NCBI RefSeq assembly: GCF_029852145.1
Contig: NC_079973.1
Location: forward strand, 27,422,422-27,486,421
Direction of reading: 5' to 3'
DNA length: 64,000 nucleotides
Source of the DNA: Microplitis mediator
Lineage: Eukaryota; Arthropoda; Insecta; Hymenoptera; Braconidae
Each line of letters opens with the position of its first letter. Position 1 is the stretch's first letter. The position numbers and the translations under genes are program-made. The notes beneath the pieces are model-generated. The model searched no databases. It was given only the letters and a program-made list of their open reading frames with translations, and had not been told where the DNA came from. Positions 23,325 to 37,942 of this stretch are shown one piece after another.

Positions 23325-24531
23325 ATGAAGAAAAAGGTACGTACATATTTATGATAATAGAAAAAAAAAATACTGATAAACTAAAATGAAAATCTTTTAG
23401 GTTTTATTGATGGGAAAAAGTGGGTCTGGAAAAACCAGTATGCGGAGTATTATATTTGCGAATTATATTGCAAGAGATACCAGGCGATTGGGAGCAACAA
23501 GTAAAAAATTAATAATAATAATAATATGAAATTTGAATATTTAAATAGTGAGTTAATATTTTTTTTTTTGGTTTGTTATTGATCAATAGTTGATGTTGAA
23601 CACAGTCATGTGAGATTTCTTGGTAATTTGGTACTAAATTTGTGGGACTGTGGTGGCCAAGAAGCATTCATGGAAAATTATTTTGCTTCACAACGAGATA
23701 ATATATTTAGAAATGTTGAAGTATTGATTTATGTATTTGATGTAGAATCACGAGAATTAGATAAAGATATGCATTATTACCAAAGTTGTTTGGAAGCTAT
23801 ACTGCAAAATAGCCCAGATGCTAAAATATTTTGTCTCGTCCACAAGATGGATCTTGTGCAAGAAGATCAAAGAGACGTCATATTCCGGGAAAGAGCTGAA
23901 GATTTAAAAAAATTAAGTCTTCCTCTTGACTGTACGTGTTTTAGAACAAGTATATGGGATGAAACTTTATATAGGTAATTTTTATTTAATTATAACTTAT
24001 TATATACGTTATTGATAAATTTGTTTATTATCAAGGGCTTGGTCTTCCATTGTTTATATGCTGATTCCAAATGTTAAGGAATTGGAACAAAGTCTCGAAC
24101 AATTTGCCAATATTATTGATGCTGATGAAGTTTTACTATTTGAAAGAGCAACCTTTTTAGTTATCAGCCATTGTCAAAGAAAGTATCACAGGGATGTTCA
24201 TCGTTTCGAAAAAGTTTCAAATATTATAAAACAATTTAAATTGAGTTGCAGCAAATTAGCGTCTCAATTTTTAAGTATGGAAGTAAGAAATACTAATTTT
24301 GCTGCTTTCATTGATGTATTTACTTCCAACACTTACGTTATGGTGATAATGTCTGATCCTGCAATTCGTAAGTTTCTTATTATTTTAATTCATTTAATTA
24401 ATATATGTATATATAATTTATGACGTAATTATATTTTAGCCTCAGCAGCGACACTTATCAATATTCGAAACGCCCGAAAGCACTTTGAAAAACTAGAGCG
24501 TGTGAGTCAAAGCTCAGCATTAAATGGATAA
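23325..24531 (+). CDS. RagA-B: Rag GTPase A/B
   Basis: Five exons, 23325-23336, 23401-23500, 23590-23974, 24036-24367 and 24440-24531, assemble in frame to 306 residues (human RagA is 313). The protein is the small GTPase half of the Rag heterodimer that recruits TORC1 to the lysosome when amino acids are present. The P-loop is [19 protein letters not shown], followed by the switch region [18 protein letters not shown], the G3 motif [16 protein letters not shown], and the G4 motif in [14 protein letters not shown]. The C-terminal roadblock-like half includes [12 protein letters not shown] and [19 protein letters not shown]. Exon 1 encodes only MKKK, but all phases agree and splice sites are canonical. 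AATAAA occurs at 24588. Confidence 0.96.
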
Positions 24532-25267
24532 AATTCAGCTCGGTCCAGGCGCATTGTCGCTCGGACCCACATTTTCAATTGGCTTTAAATAAATTGCAAA
24601 TATGTGACAAATATATATAAAAATAAAAAAAAGAAAAGCTCATTGACTGATTAATTGTCAAAACTTGTATAAAATAATATTCTTGTGTAAAAAAGAAACT
24701 ATGAATTAATTTGAAAAAATAAAAAAACAATAAGTACTGATAAATGACTGGAAATTTAAAAAATAAAATAATTAGACTGGTTAAAGTGTATGTAAATGAC
24801 AACACTTGATTTTCTTTAAATGTATAAAAATTTTTTTTAATTATTGAAAAGTTTGTATCAATATTTTCCTACACATTCGTCAATTTATTGTTAAATAAAT
24901 ACATTGTATTATAAACTTAAATGTATTAGATTAGACAAATTTAAATTTCTTTTTAGTTAATGTATGAGAAATTATAAAAAAAAATAAAAGTAAAAATAAT
25001 AATTAAATAAATTGATTAATTAACCTTGTTTTAATTTTTATGTGGAATAGTAAATTAATAATAATAATAATAATTATGGCAAATAGGACAAGTTTTTTTG
25101 CTTTGAATTTCCCGCGATATACACGCAAGCAATTCCAGTGTGAATGGCGGATATTTTATTATATATGATATTTTGTGCTTAATCACCAATTGCACATATA
25201 TATATGTATGTATATTTTGCAATAAAAAAACAAAATTTAATTAATCGTTAATGACTGGAGAAAAATA
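24532..25267. other. intergenic region between RagA/B and beta carbonic anhydrase
   Basis: AT-rich 3' flank of RagA/B followed by the short upstream region of the carbonic anhydrase gene. No other feature was recognised. Confidence 0.5.
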
Positions 25268-26909
25268 ATGGATAGAATAATAAAGGGTATAATGAAGTAC
25301 AGGCAGTGTCACAGAGAAGGAATGGTTAAACAATTCAAACAAGTTAAAGATCATCCCGAAGTAAGTTTTTATAATTATTTTTCTGTTATGCTGTGTTTAA
25401 ATATTTTATCATTCACATGCTTTCTATGATCTTTAAAAATGGCCGGTTTTACACACGTGCACGTCATTTGCTAGTTTAATTATAATGATATACTTTGGTC
25501 TCTCTTATCACTTGTCTTCTCTCACCACCACTTTATCTTATATATCTACTATATTGTTGTCGATATTACACTCATTTATGATAATCTTTTGAGCATGTAT
25601 CTGTTACTTTTTATTAAAATTTTATTTGAGATAAGATGAAGAAAAAAAAAAATATTTCTCAAACCAATAAAACTATAAAATCTCTAATGAAATTACGATC
25701 ATTATGAAATCGCTCTTTTCGACTGAAAGTTATATAGAAAAAAATAATGAAAAAGAACAAAAAATCCCACTATGCAGAGTAATTTAGTGAGCGTTAACTA
25801 CTGCCATCTACACATGATATATTTATTAATACTAAAATATTTGAATGTAATTCATAAATTTACGAATAATTCGTAAGTTTAAACTATTTGCACACCCCTT
25901 CAAACAATATATATTTTTTTATTATTATTATTATTATTAATAAATTGACTTATTTTGATAGCATTACTTGTTTTTTTTCTCTTATCTTAGCCTAAGGCAG
26001 TATTTTTTACTTGCATGGATTCACGGATGATCCCAACTAGATTCACTGAAACAAATGTCGGAGATATGTTCGTTGGTATGAGTTTATTTAACTTATGGAA
26101 CTAATTATTTTATGTAATGTTTTTCCTTAATAATAAATTAAATTACAACTGTTGATTATAATATTAAATAATAATTTTAGTACGTAATGCTGGTAATGTT
26201 ATTCCACACTCGCAACATTTCGTCGATGAACTGACAATGTGTGAGCCAGCAGCTTTGGAGCTCGGATGTGTTGTTAATGATATTCGACATATTATTGTCT
26301 GTGGACACAGTGATTGCAAAGCTATGAATTTATTATATTCACTCCAGGATGAAGAATTCGCTTCTAAAGTAAACATATAAACTCATCTATTATTTATATT
26401 ACATATATTTAATAATAAATAATAATAAAATAATAGATAAATAGAAGAATATCTCCATTGAGAGCATGGCTGTGTGCTCATGCAAACAGTAGTCTAGATA
26501 AATATAGACAATTAAAAACCACTGGATTCAATCAACCAATGATTTTTCAAGCTGAAACTCCGATGAGAAAATTTGTCGCTTATATTGATCCTGACGATAA
26601 GTTTGCCGTCGAAGATAAATTATCACAAGTACATATTTTGTTTTAATTTAATCATTTTAAGTATTATTATTGTTACTAAATAAAAATTATTATTGGCAGA
26701 TAAATACACTCCAACAGCTACAAAATATCGCATCCTATGGATTTTTAAAGCAACGACTAGAGAGGCATGATCTACATATTCATGCGCTTTGGTTTGATAT
26801 TTATACCGGAGATGTATATTATTTCAGTCGAGGTAACAAAAGGTTCATTGAAATAAATGAAATAACCGAAAAGCCGTTACTGAAAGAAATTCAAAAATAT
26901 TATTCCTGA
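25268..26909 (+). CDS. CAHbeta: beta-class carbonic anhydrase
   Basis: Five exons, 25268-25360, 25991-26075, 26181-26368, 26437-26628 and 26700-26909, give 255 residues. The enzyme hydrates CO2 to bicarbonate; animal beta-class members are usually mitochondrial. Zinc-ligand and catalytic motifs are all visible: CMDSRMIPTRF (Cys ligand plus the Asp-Arg dyad), RNAGNVIPHS, and HIIVCGHSDCKAM carrying the His and second Cys ligands. The conserved NRRISPLRAWLCAHANSSLD fixes the start of exon 4 at 26437. The C-terminus contains HIHALWFDIYTGDVYYFSRG. An AATAAA signal overlaps the bases just after the stop (26910-26915). No classical targeting peptide was obvious by eye in MDRIIKGIMKYRQCHREG, although it is basic and short of acidic residues at the very start. 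Confidence 0.94.
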
Positions 26910-28147
26910 AATAAAATTTACAATAATGTAATACATGCACATTCTATTTTATAAAAAAATAAGCACAATTATTTATATATAAGTGGTATTGTTATTTATT
27001 TTTTTCATTTATGTACAAATTATTATTTATAAAATTAAATAAATCAATGAATTAAAATGTGTAATTACTAATTTGGGATGAGGATAGGTGCGTCATATTT
27101 TTTAAAATCTGTCAAGAGTGCGTCCATGTGTTGGCGTGTTAATGCTCGATTACGGGTATTCTTAATTAGTAGATCGTGGAGAATTGCAGTTAAGATGCGC
27201 AACAATTTAACGCATTGCTACTATCTATATGTATGTATGTATGTATACACAATATTAATATAAACAGGATTTGCAATGGATCCATAGGATATACACATGT
27301 ATTTATATATATATATATATATATGTCTATATGTAAGCTAGCTTTGAGGTGGCAGAGCAGTGGCGGCAAGTGAACTAGAGCATGCCACTCCCGAAAGAGA
27401 AAGCAAAACAACTAACTACTAAGCAGAGGCTTGTCGCCTGTTTGCCATCAAGACGCGCTTCCACATACATGCATACATAAATTTATATATACATATATAT
27501 TTATATACATCAGCTGGTTCGTGAAAAAATGATTGCCAAGTAGTTGCTCATCGCTGCTACTGCTGCCGTACTGATGCTGATGGTCGTTGATGGTTGGCTA
27601 CTTCACGGTAAAAGTGAACATGTCTTACCAAACTCACCATTATCATTACCATCATCATCATCGCAGACATCAGACACATAATACTAAAGTTATCATATCA
27701 TATCATATCAAGTATAATTGTATACAAATTTATAAAAAATTAATTGTCAGTGAGTTATTATTTTTTGTCGATGAAAATGTATTCGACGGTGACATACTGT
27801 CCCAAATCAGCTGACGGAGTTTTTTTTTATCGTTTCCAAAAAAAAAAAAAACATAAAATTTAAAAAAACTGGGTTCCATGCTTCGTCAGTTTACTCACGA
27901 GAACGTAACGGTTAGGCTAAAACGTAAGAAAGTGCACAACTTGTCACGGAACTTTCGCTTTGATAAACCAACCTTAGTATATACATCATATATATATATA
28001 TAAAAATATAATAATGTGATCCACCTCTTGTCGTATGCACATATATATCTATACATGTATAGAGAACCGCAGTAGTACATCCTTTATCAAGACAATATAT
28101 AAATAAATAAATATATGTATAGATACCGATATTTCATGGAATTGTTA

Positions 28148-28174
28148 TTTTTTTTTTTTTTTTTTTTTTTTTTT
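28148..28174. repeat. T27 homopolymer
   Basis: Uninterrupted run of 27 T. Confidence 0.95.
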
Positions 28175-31100
28175 ATTATGGGGTAAAAAAAAATTAAACG
28201 TCAATTTGGTACTTTCTATTGCGGATACTTCCGGGTATACTATACCGGGTTTTGTGCTACCTTCAAAAATGCATTCTGTTACGAAAATTTAGGTAGACCA
28301 TAGCGTGTCGAAAGAAACCAAACCGCCGACCTACTATATTATATTGTATATAAAAAGAGCTACTCTATCTGCTACTGACAACAATACAACAAAATTTGAA
28401 GGCAGTATCTTAAACCTATATATAGATTGTGGTTGAAGATTGACTCTACGGGAGCTCAAAATAAAACAATTTACCGAGAAAACGATAAATAAAAAGAATA
28501 ATAGAGGTACTTGAATTTTAACAATTTATTATTTTTTTTTTGCCTGTAAATTAATGAGAATGACTTGTAGTTAAATAATTTCTAAATATTTATTTTTAGT
28601 TCAGCGGCGTCAAACAAGTTGTCATCAGTGCGGATCGATCTACTTTGGGTGATATTAATGATTGAAGGCGTATCGAGGCCTTGTCAATATTTTTTATCTC
28701 GAGTAGAATATAGTTTTCTGAGAGTCGAGCTAGACACCAATACTCTCTCATTGAGATCCAATAACTATTAATTACTTTTGCTATACCATCCAGTTGTCGC
28801 TATTATTCTTGGTTAGGCTTAAAAAAAAAAAGAAAAAAAAAGTATATGACCCGCAGCAGGCGTAACAAAGTAGTAATGCTCGCGGCCCGCGGCCCGCGGC
28901 AACACAGAGTTTATGCTTCGACACACACCACTGGTCGTGCGGTTTTTTCTTTACCCAGGCAAACAGAAATAAAAAATTTTTTATGTATGTATATAACTTG
29001 TAAGTCTATGTATTTAATTAAAACCAAAAATTAGCTGTAAAGTACGTATATATTTATATGGATTGACTAATTTCTGAGTTTACTTAAAAAATTTAGTACA
29101 CAGTGTACAGTAGTACAGTCTATTAGTTGTTAAAGTATAATAATTTTTTTCAAACAAAAGTAAATCAAGCTAATAAATTACGTGCTACGAATTGAGGTTT
29201 ATGATGCAGAGGTTTATGTGTAAGTGTCATGTCTCAAAATGACACAAATTTTCAAATGTCGGAGCGGTCAGTATACTGACAGAATCTCTTAAATGCCAGC
29301 AAGTGAGACTAGAGTGGGATATACGTATACATATTAAAATAAATTCGGAGTAGGTGTCATGGTACGTTGCCTGCACAACCAATCGTACGTACCTACATAA
29401 TATGTATATATATATGTATGTATGTATAGTTGTATAGTTGTTGTATTAGTGAACGCGTTATTAATTCCAACGATAAGCGGTCGCTGGCAACTGAGACAAA
29501 AATGTCCAAAATTCTGTAGCCACCATCCCGTTATTCTAACGTTTTAACTGTATAATAATGCCGTAGCGAGCATACTATACGGCACACTAATATACTAGTG
29601 TCTAGTGATTTTGCCCCCGATAATAAAATAAAACTTTAAATCTCTCGTGCAGAATAATCAATTTTATTTATTTTATATCATTATGTATGTATGTATCTAT
29701 TATTATTATATATAGTTAGTAATCTTTTATATTTATTAGAGTCAATGACTCGTATTGGCCAGGTCAGACAGTTTACTCATGAGAGAAATTTATTGGGCAA
29801 GGATTTGGTCAGCGGTGTGTCAAATGTCCTTGGTTTGTTTTTTTTTTTATCCACAATATCGTTGCCCTGCTAATACTTAACACCACATAGTTTTTACATT
29901 ATTGTGTGTTAATAATGCAATCTTTGATTTTTTATTAAAGATTATTATTATTATTATTGTAATATGGATAAATAAAAATGTATTAAGTATATAACAGAGC
30001 CAGGTGTGATTTGTAAAACCAATAACGTATTTATATATACGGTCATGTAGATATAGTAATATTTTCTAACCACCACACGAGGTACGAGAATTGTCAACAA
30101 TCAAGTTCAAGAATAATAAACTACGTCAGGATCAATAATGTAAATTGTCGATATCTCGATGTATATAATATAATATTTAACTACTACACTATCGAATGGA
30201 TAAAGAGTAAAGGGAATGCAAGAGGTGGTGAGAAGGAGAGACTTACACCAATACACCATGCAGTCATTCGTTGTTGATCGTTGGTGATCGTTGTTGGCGC
30301 ATATTGTGTGGCTTGGCTTGTGCCACTGACCTACAAACATACTTACCTATGTTATACTATGCTGACTGGCTTTAAACGTTCATGTCCTCACTCAAACTCC
30401 TTTACCATATACTTTACCTCAGCTCTTATATATACATGTATATATATATATAGATGCTCGTCCTCCCGCAAGAACCAGCCTCTACTCATGTACTCACTAA
30501 ATATAATATCCCATCAATACTTTATTCATTTTTAATAAATATCCATTTATATTCTATATGCCTATGAAACTGTATCTTTTTTTATTTATTTTCAATATAA
30601 TTACAATAACGTTCAAAATTCTAATAATTATGTTAGATAACAGATAAAAGAATATGTATAGATATATCAATGTTGCTCCCGTCTATGGAAAAAAAATAAA
30701 TAAAAAAAAAAAAGGGGGATATTAAAAAGTATGTAAGCATTAGCAGTGGGCATATGTTGGATGATGCGGGCTTAACGGATTTCTTGGTCAACAGTTAGAC
30801 AGACGTATGAGAATTTGGAAGTGTAGTAGATTGAGAGTAGATCGGTGTTACTGCTGCTGGTGCTGGTGCTTGTATATGGAATAATGTTATGTATATTTAT
30901 AATTTTTAATTTATTTTTTTTTACATATATAAATATAATAAGGTGTTGGTTTTAGTGTGCCTGATGATCTTACGTTCTTAGGCGCACTCTCCATCTCGAT
31001 TGACCCACTTGTTAAACAGGACAAAACCATGAATATATATATGTATATACCTCGAGAGTATTATCAGGAGAAAGAAAAGAAGAAATGCAAAGACAGTAAT

Positions 31101-31846
31101 AAAGAATAATAATAATAATAAGAAGGAGGAGAAGAAAGAGTCTCTCACGTATAGAAGAGACTATTATTCGCTTGACTTTTATTTCATCCGGTGCTGCTAT
31201 ATAAAATAAAAAATGTCGGTGGATTCCAGTTGGCCATCGTCGACAAAAGTTGAGAGTCCCGGTTTGTCCGAAACAAAATTTTTAGCTCTCCCATCAATGT
31301 ATATTTAAATATTATATTTATATTACATACATACGACCCACTCTTGGTTTCGAGCCGGATGTTAAATAGCGCAAAACGTGAAAATTTACCGGCATTTATT
31401 TTATATTAATATGAATACTTAAATTAATAAATTTATGTAAGAATTAAAAAAATTTCTTTTTATTGACTTTTCAAAGTCTTCGATTTATCAATATTTTAAG
31501 TTTCCCATCACACTGGATGAATTCCTCAATCCCTCTACGCTTTTCAATCATCATCACTATATGTATATTATCTATATAAATATATATATGTTGAAAATAA
31601 ATCTAGCTTATAAGTTTAAAAATTTTAATCGGCCGACAAATGTATCCGTTTGACGTACATTTAATTCATTTATAAAAGTTACAATTGAGTAAAAGTTACG
31701 ATTCTGATGACGATGGGTTTTTACAGAATTTTCTTCCTGGTATATATACTCAGTAATAAGTAACATATACCTATATATAAGATTATTATAAGTGTACGTA
31801 AAATCGCATGCCAGCATATCGCATCAGAAACTACTCACATAGTTTG

Positions 31847-31851
<5 letters not shown>

Positions 31852-31887
<36 letters not shown>
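31852..31887. repeat. (AT)18 microsatellite
   Basis: Uninterrupted AT dinucleotide array; a second, shorter TA array lies near 31992-32011. Confidence 0.95.
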
Positions 31888-31890
<3 letters not shown>

Positions 31891-34481
31891 GTAATGTGTG
31901 CATGGTGTGTGCACAACTCATGGATCTCTCCTTGTTTTCGCATGAATGATCGCGGGCCAGAGAAAAATATCATACTATATAAAATAACTTTATATATATA
32001 TATATATATATACTTATGTATGTATAACTTGTGAAACGGAAGGCCTTGACAAGGACGAGTAATAGCACAGCCACCGCCGTACGTTGAGTATGTAGTATGT
32101 GTTGTACTTGATGATCCATTACTTTTTCCAATTAAATGGTGTGGTTTCTTATAGTCAACCTGCATTTCTAAACATCAACAATCAATGTATTGAATAATAT
32201 ATACATACTAGATTTTGTATTATGTATACAGAAGTTTTTGTTGGAATAATTAATATTTGAATATTATATATATTTATATATATTAGCCATAACCATGGCG
32301 ATGACCTCGAGTTGACTATTTATTTGTGTGTAATAATAAAAATATAGATACACACCTAAATGTCAGCAGCCTGTCGAAAAACAGTGAAAGAAAAATATTT
32401 GAGAAAAAAAGAAGAATTTATGAAAATATATAATTTACAGCTTTGGAGACACGATGAATTTGGATTGAATCGACAAGGTGCATGTAAAAGGAACAAAAAG
32501 GGGGGAGAGGTCATAAACCGAAAAACTAGAGAAAAATAGGAATGAAAATGAGACCGGGTAAAAGGACAACAAGTTTTCAGTGGCCACATTTATGTCCGCA
32601 AACTGTTCTTTGACAAACCACCGTAAATTTTCTACAGCAGCAGCAGCATCAGCAGATAAGTCAAGCTAGCCTGCTGCTATTTCTACAAGTACAGGAGCAT
32701 TTTCTCATGTTAAACAAGAGTCACAGTATAAGTAATCCTACACAGAAGTTATATTTACGACCTCACCTTTTTTTTTCTTAAATGTCGCAAAAGTTGTTGT
32801 GTACCTGCGCTTATTTCAATCGTCCGCTGAATTTCGACAAGTTGACCACCGTATCGCAAAACGACAAGGAAAAGAAATAAAAATTTTTGAGAAGAAAAAG
32901 AGAGACCCAAAGAGGAAACCGCATCTAGTATCTTAGGTCCACAGAACAAAGGATCCAACAGACGGAGAGGTACTTACGGAAAGTGGGACCAAACCCGGTG
33001 GTCATTTAGTTACGCCAATAAATTCGTAAATCGTCCAGAATTTATTTCAAATATTTTTTTTTCTCTCTCTTTCCATGCATTTGATAAATATAAATATCTG
33101 TATATTTTTACGTAAAAATTATTTATTTAATTTATTTATGTAAAAATTATTTTTTTTTTTTAAATAATTCCTTGTATAGGCAAAGAAGAATAAAGCATTG
33201 ACAGCAATTGCATAAATTTTAACGAATTTTTAAAAATAATAGAATCAGCCCGCACACAGCGTGTCGAATATGTTTGGTACAAAATATTTTGAAATGTTAG
33301 GTGTACGCCGTGCGAAATTGCGTCTTATTTTTAAATGCAATTTATTCTCAAGGCATTGTGTTTAGGTATCCGAATAACACGTGGAAACCGAGATTAGACG
33401 CGCCCCTTTTAGATATACAACAATATTTATCCATACACGTTTCATGGGCCCCATCAGTTGGCATGTTCATTGAAAGGTTCATTGGACCTGTCTGGACGCA
33501 TTGTCACGCCTTTTCAACGATATATTACATTTATTTTTTAAAACTTTTGTTTCTCAAGTATACTATTATTATTAAGAGTTAAATTAAAAATAATAGAAAA
33601 TATATAAATATATTTTTAAGACATAGAAAAATGTAAGGACACTGGCTGATAAGCGTAATTGGCACAGCCTCATAGTACAGTGATTTTACGGCTACTTGTG
33701 CCTTGAATAAAGTTACAATGTAAAATATAATTGTTATGTTATAATTGTTTGTTATGTATTCTAAGACCTAGTTTTCTCGAGGAGATATCGTTTTATATAC
33801 ATTGAGATCATTAGAATTATCATTTCCTTATGTTAACTAAGTAGTATTATTATTATTATTGGTATATTTCTTTTTTTTAGTTATGTTTTTCCAGTCAATT
33901 TACAACTTAAAAGGACACGAGCATTGACATTCTTTAGAATTTCTTCGCTTGGACGATTTATTAGACGATCAATCGTCTATACACTTGGTCAAAACATTTC
34001 GTTTATTCGTTCTATGCAAGTCTAACAGCATACATATGTACTCATATATTTATGTGTATACAAAAATTTACGATAACTTATTATATACCTGATGAAGGGC
34101 ACAGACATATATGTATTGGTGAGTCGCGTGCAGCAACACATGTTTTAGATTTTAGAGTGTTTCAAACACACGACTAGTCTCTCACATTATCTGGATTTAG
34201 TTATAACAACACGTGTGTTTTATTGCTGGGACCTAATTATATATACCTTGGGCATTGAAAGAAAAATCTATAAACACAGTAAATATTTTGAAAGGAAAGA
34301 AAATTGACAAGCAACAACAACATGTGAAATTTTTGAAAATGTGACGCGTGCGACCTCTGTAAATCTAACATATATTTGTATATATCAATTGTTACACTGT
34401 AATTTGGGTGCACAGCGTGTGATAAATGAACACATATAATATACTTACATACATTTTGTAGCAAATATATTTTGTGCGTTG

Positions 34482-34513
<32 letters not shown>
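34482..34513. repeat. A32 homopolymer
   Basis: Uninterrupted run of 32 A. Upstream sequence shows no recognisable retrotransposed gene. Confidence 0.95.
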
Positions 34514-34514
<1 letters not shown>

Positions 34515-36739
34515 ATATGTTTTTAATATTTTAAATATTATCAAGGAACATGATGCACCTTGAAGGAGCATAAAAAATTTTTTAAAAAATTCCCAAACGT
34601 CAATGCCACATTCTGTATAAAATTTTTTTTTTTTAGTTTATTGACATCTATAAACTTGTTTTTTAACCATCGGCAAAAGAAGTTATGAAATTGTATATAT
34701 TTTGCGTCAAAAGGGACACGCTGATTAGATGGGACGACGACATTTCCTTCGTTCTGCAGTTAACTAAGTGTTGTAAATCCTCCCTCACCTTGTCAAAAAA
34801 CAACCAACGAAGATAAATCGCAGTAGGATATATATCTACACCTATTGTTTGAATATTCAATTGCATACTGTTATTTTATTATTTTTTATTTTTTGTCCCA
34901 TTAAACTTTATTTTTGTCACCTCACAGTTTAATACAGGGATTCTAAAAATAGAAATACCCAATTGTTTCCTCTGAACGTATATTTTATTTTGTTATTTCC
35001 TTTGGTATAGTTGACCCTTTTTTTTTTGTTCATGACCAAATATTGCTTAAATTTTATTTGAATAGTTGCGCGTTCAATGTTTAAAATTTCCGAGAGTAAA
35101 ATTGTCTCAGTTTACGGTAACAACTCCTTTCCTCTTGAGGATTATCGGGTACAGAGTTGAAAAGCTATATTAAAAAAAATAAAATCTGTCAAGGTATTTC
35201 GTGTATTGACATAAGACCCAAAACGAGATAACAATAATACTTGAAACTGGTAAAGTTTTTTTTTGTTTTTTTTTTTTTTTCGATAGCCCTAGTTCTCTTG
35301 TTGTTCAGTATAGGATAAATAGCAGTATTCCGCTTTCTCAGGAATCTAAACTGAGTAACACAAATTTTCAAATGCAACGGTTTAACAGGATTAACGTAAA
35401 TTTACACTGAAGGAGTTATATATATATTAGGGTTAAGAGAAAATGTATTTACCTTGAATAATTTAAACAACTTTTATTTCGACCAAATATCTTGAGAAAT
35501 ACAATTGAATTTATATATTTTCGAAATAATAAATAAATATATTAACGCATATACTTTATAGAGATATATTATAGGTATACAATTAATCAGTATATAAGTA
35601 TTTCGAGTTATAATAAAAGAGCATGACGAAGAATGTGCTGAAAGCGTACGAGAATCCCTTTTGCCAACAATACAACTAAACTTGATGTTTCAACTATACA
35701 TCAACAGTAGCATTATATACAACAGTAGTAGCTACATATGTGTTATAGTATAAATAATAAATGCGCGTGTGCATTACTCGTCGCAATTATAATTAATCAG
35801 CTTATGAGGATCGTACTTCAAGATAACCGCAACAAAATTACGAAATTCATTTTGCCAATTAAAGTTAAAAAAAAAAAAATTGTCTGACTCTAGCCGGAAC
35901 AGACTCAATATACAATTAATAAAGTGTACTTTTACTCTAATCGAGTCTCATCATAATTACGTTTTTCGTTTACATTTTTTTTTCTTTTTTAATTTTATTT
36001 ATCTTACAAAAATAGAAAAAAAATTACTTTTACAGATATTTATGACAACAATCGATATTAGTCAGCAAGAATGCTTAAGGGCATATTTGCGTGATAAAGT
36101 AATGGTAAGACTAATTACACAAAAAAAAAAATATATATATATACTAACTAATGTGTTCAATCAGGAACCGTCATGGTGTATATACTTATTTCACTATCTG
36201 ACAGAAGTAAATAGCTATGTTATCTTTTTCAGTACATTTAAAAATGAAAATTCGTAATATTTTTAAAAAACGAAATTAGTATTTTAGTTTGTGTGCGCGT
36301 ATGATGATTAATGGCTAATGGTTATTAAAGCATAAGTAAGTAAAAATAAAGTATAGATAATGAGGTAATAATGATTTTAAATTTATGATGAGTAAATTTT
36401 TGTTGGACAATATGTTTATGACAGTTAAGTTTTGATAAAACGAGAGGATTATAATAGTAAATATAAAAAAGACAATGTTGTTGTGGTGGTTGTTGCCGAT
36501 GATGGCGAAAGAGGAATAATAATCTTGGAGGTAAATACGTAAAGGTGGTATAGAGTAATTTATATAGGTGGTAGATAGAATACTGTCTAAGATTTAAATA
36601 TAGTGGTAATGGTGATGGTGGTAATGGTGGTGGTGGTGGTTGAAGTTGGAGGATGCCGGTTAGAGGTCCTCACTTATTCTATACAACAGTGAAAATAAGT
36701 AAAGAGGGGACTTTGACCAGGAAGAGAGGCTTCATCGTG

Positions 36740-37080
36740 CCGGTCTAGAGTCAAGAGTAGAGGAGGGTAAGGTGGGGTAGGGTGGGAGGAGGGGAGGGGG
36801 CAACAAGTAAGCCCGCCCGCCCGCCTCTGTGCTGTAGTAAGTCCGTCCGTTCGTGTAGCCATGAGGCCTGGCTCCAAGTAGGGGCCTCTGATCGTTCAAA
36901 CCTCTAAAGGCCCCTCACAGTAAGGGCCCACAGGCCATCCAGTTCGCTTCTTCGCCTACTTTTAGAAATTAGTCGCTTTTCCCCGGCCAAAGTATAAGCC
37001 AACGTTGTTTCACGGTCTCTCGCGTCAGCTAAACGAGTCATCTCTTATTATTGATAACCCACTCAGAGTGAGACACAAAC
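36740..37080 (+). promoter_or_regulatory. GC-richer promoter-like patch upstream of the zinc-finger gene
   Basis: Markedly richer in G and C than its surroundings, with ggtggg/gaggggagg and cccgcccgcccgcc runs followed by a ccagttcgcttc patch that could be an initiator. It lies about 0.9 kb before the first exon that can be spliced to the zinc-finger coding exon. The promoter call is inference from composition and position. Confidence 0.3.
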
Positions 37081-37538
37081 AAACAAACAAATTAACAAGT
37101 TAATTCAAAAAATAAAGTAAGGAAGAAGGAGTAAGTGGACATATCATCCAAGAGATAATAATCATCGAGGGAATAGTTCTTTTATAAAATATCTTCACGC
37201 CGGGCCAGTACACTAAAATTTTTTTCTGCATTTCGGATACACATTTGAGTTGATTAATTTTCGGTTTTATGTATCTCAATTATACATACTCTTTTATTGT
37301 GCATACGGTTGTGGAACATAATTAGATTATTTATTAATACGATTAAGTGATTTATTTAATACGATTATAGATTTGTAATACAAATGACAAAAGTGATGAC
37401 TAGTGCAATTAATAGTACTAAAGTGTTAACAACAATAGTTTTATTAAAATTATAAAATAATATATATTATTGCTTGTAAATATAAACTTTATGAAATTAA
37501 AATTGTTAATGAGGATTGAGAGATTTCAAGGATTGTTA

Positions 37539-37676
37539 ATATCGGCAATCAACTGTGCCGATATATTCTGGACCTCTTCCTGATCGCGGATCTTCGCGTG
37601 GTCAATCGGTGTGGTAGATACGGCCAGCGAAATTTATTCAGAGTGTTATCCACGGAAACCTGCGACCAGGAAGAGG
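37539..37676. repeat. two adjacent hairpins
   Basis: Perfect 9-bp arms at 37539-37547 and 37556-37564 with an 8-base loop are followed by 15-bp arms at 37573-37587 and 37662-37676 that match at 14 positions. The stretch is less AT-rich than its surroundings and probably lies in the 5' untranslated region or first intron of the zinc-finger transcript. Confidence 0.65.
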
Positions 37677-37942
37677 AGGATTACTAGTAGACGTAAAAGA
37701 AAAAGGTGGCGGACGTGATTAATACTATTATTTATTAACTTTTTTTTTTATTTTATTTTCTACAATTATGATAGAATGACGATAATAATATTGGTAGTAA
37801 AGTAAAAAATTTTATGTGGACATAGCTAAGGATTTAAATTATAATAGTGACATTTATATAAATATAACACCATTAGACAAATTATTAAGTGATTTATACA
37901 AAAACAAGGAAAATTAACGTGTACAAATAATAATAACAGCAG

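Larger units (their letters stand above)
26910..37942. other. gene desert upstream of the zinc-finger gene
   Basis: About 11 kb without any coding sequence I can support; the open frames here are short, low-complexity and unlike known proteins. It contains a T27 run (28148-28174), an (AT)18 array (31852-31887), an A32 run (34482-34513), a gcggccc microrepeat near 28880 and less AT-rich patches that may be enhancers or promoters. The layout is typical of the flank of a developmental transcription factor. Confidence 0.5.

Noticed and set aside
29590..29620. Sequence resembling the miR-7 core (ctagtgatttt)
   Set aside because: The match is short and no convincing precursor hairpin surrounds it.
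33301..33582. 93-residue plus-strand open frame
   Set aside because: Starts without context, lacks recognisable domains and ends in AT-rich low-complexity sequence.
34482..34513. A32 run as the tail of a processed pseudogene
   Set aside because: No coding similarity or target-site duplication was found upstream.
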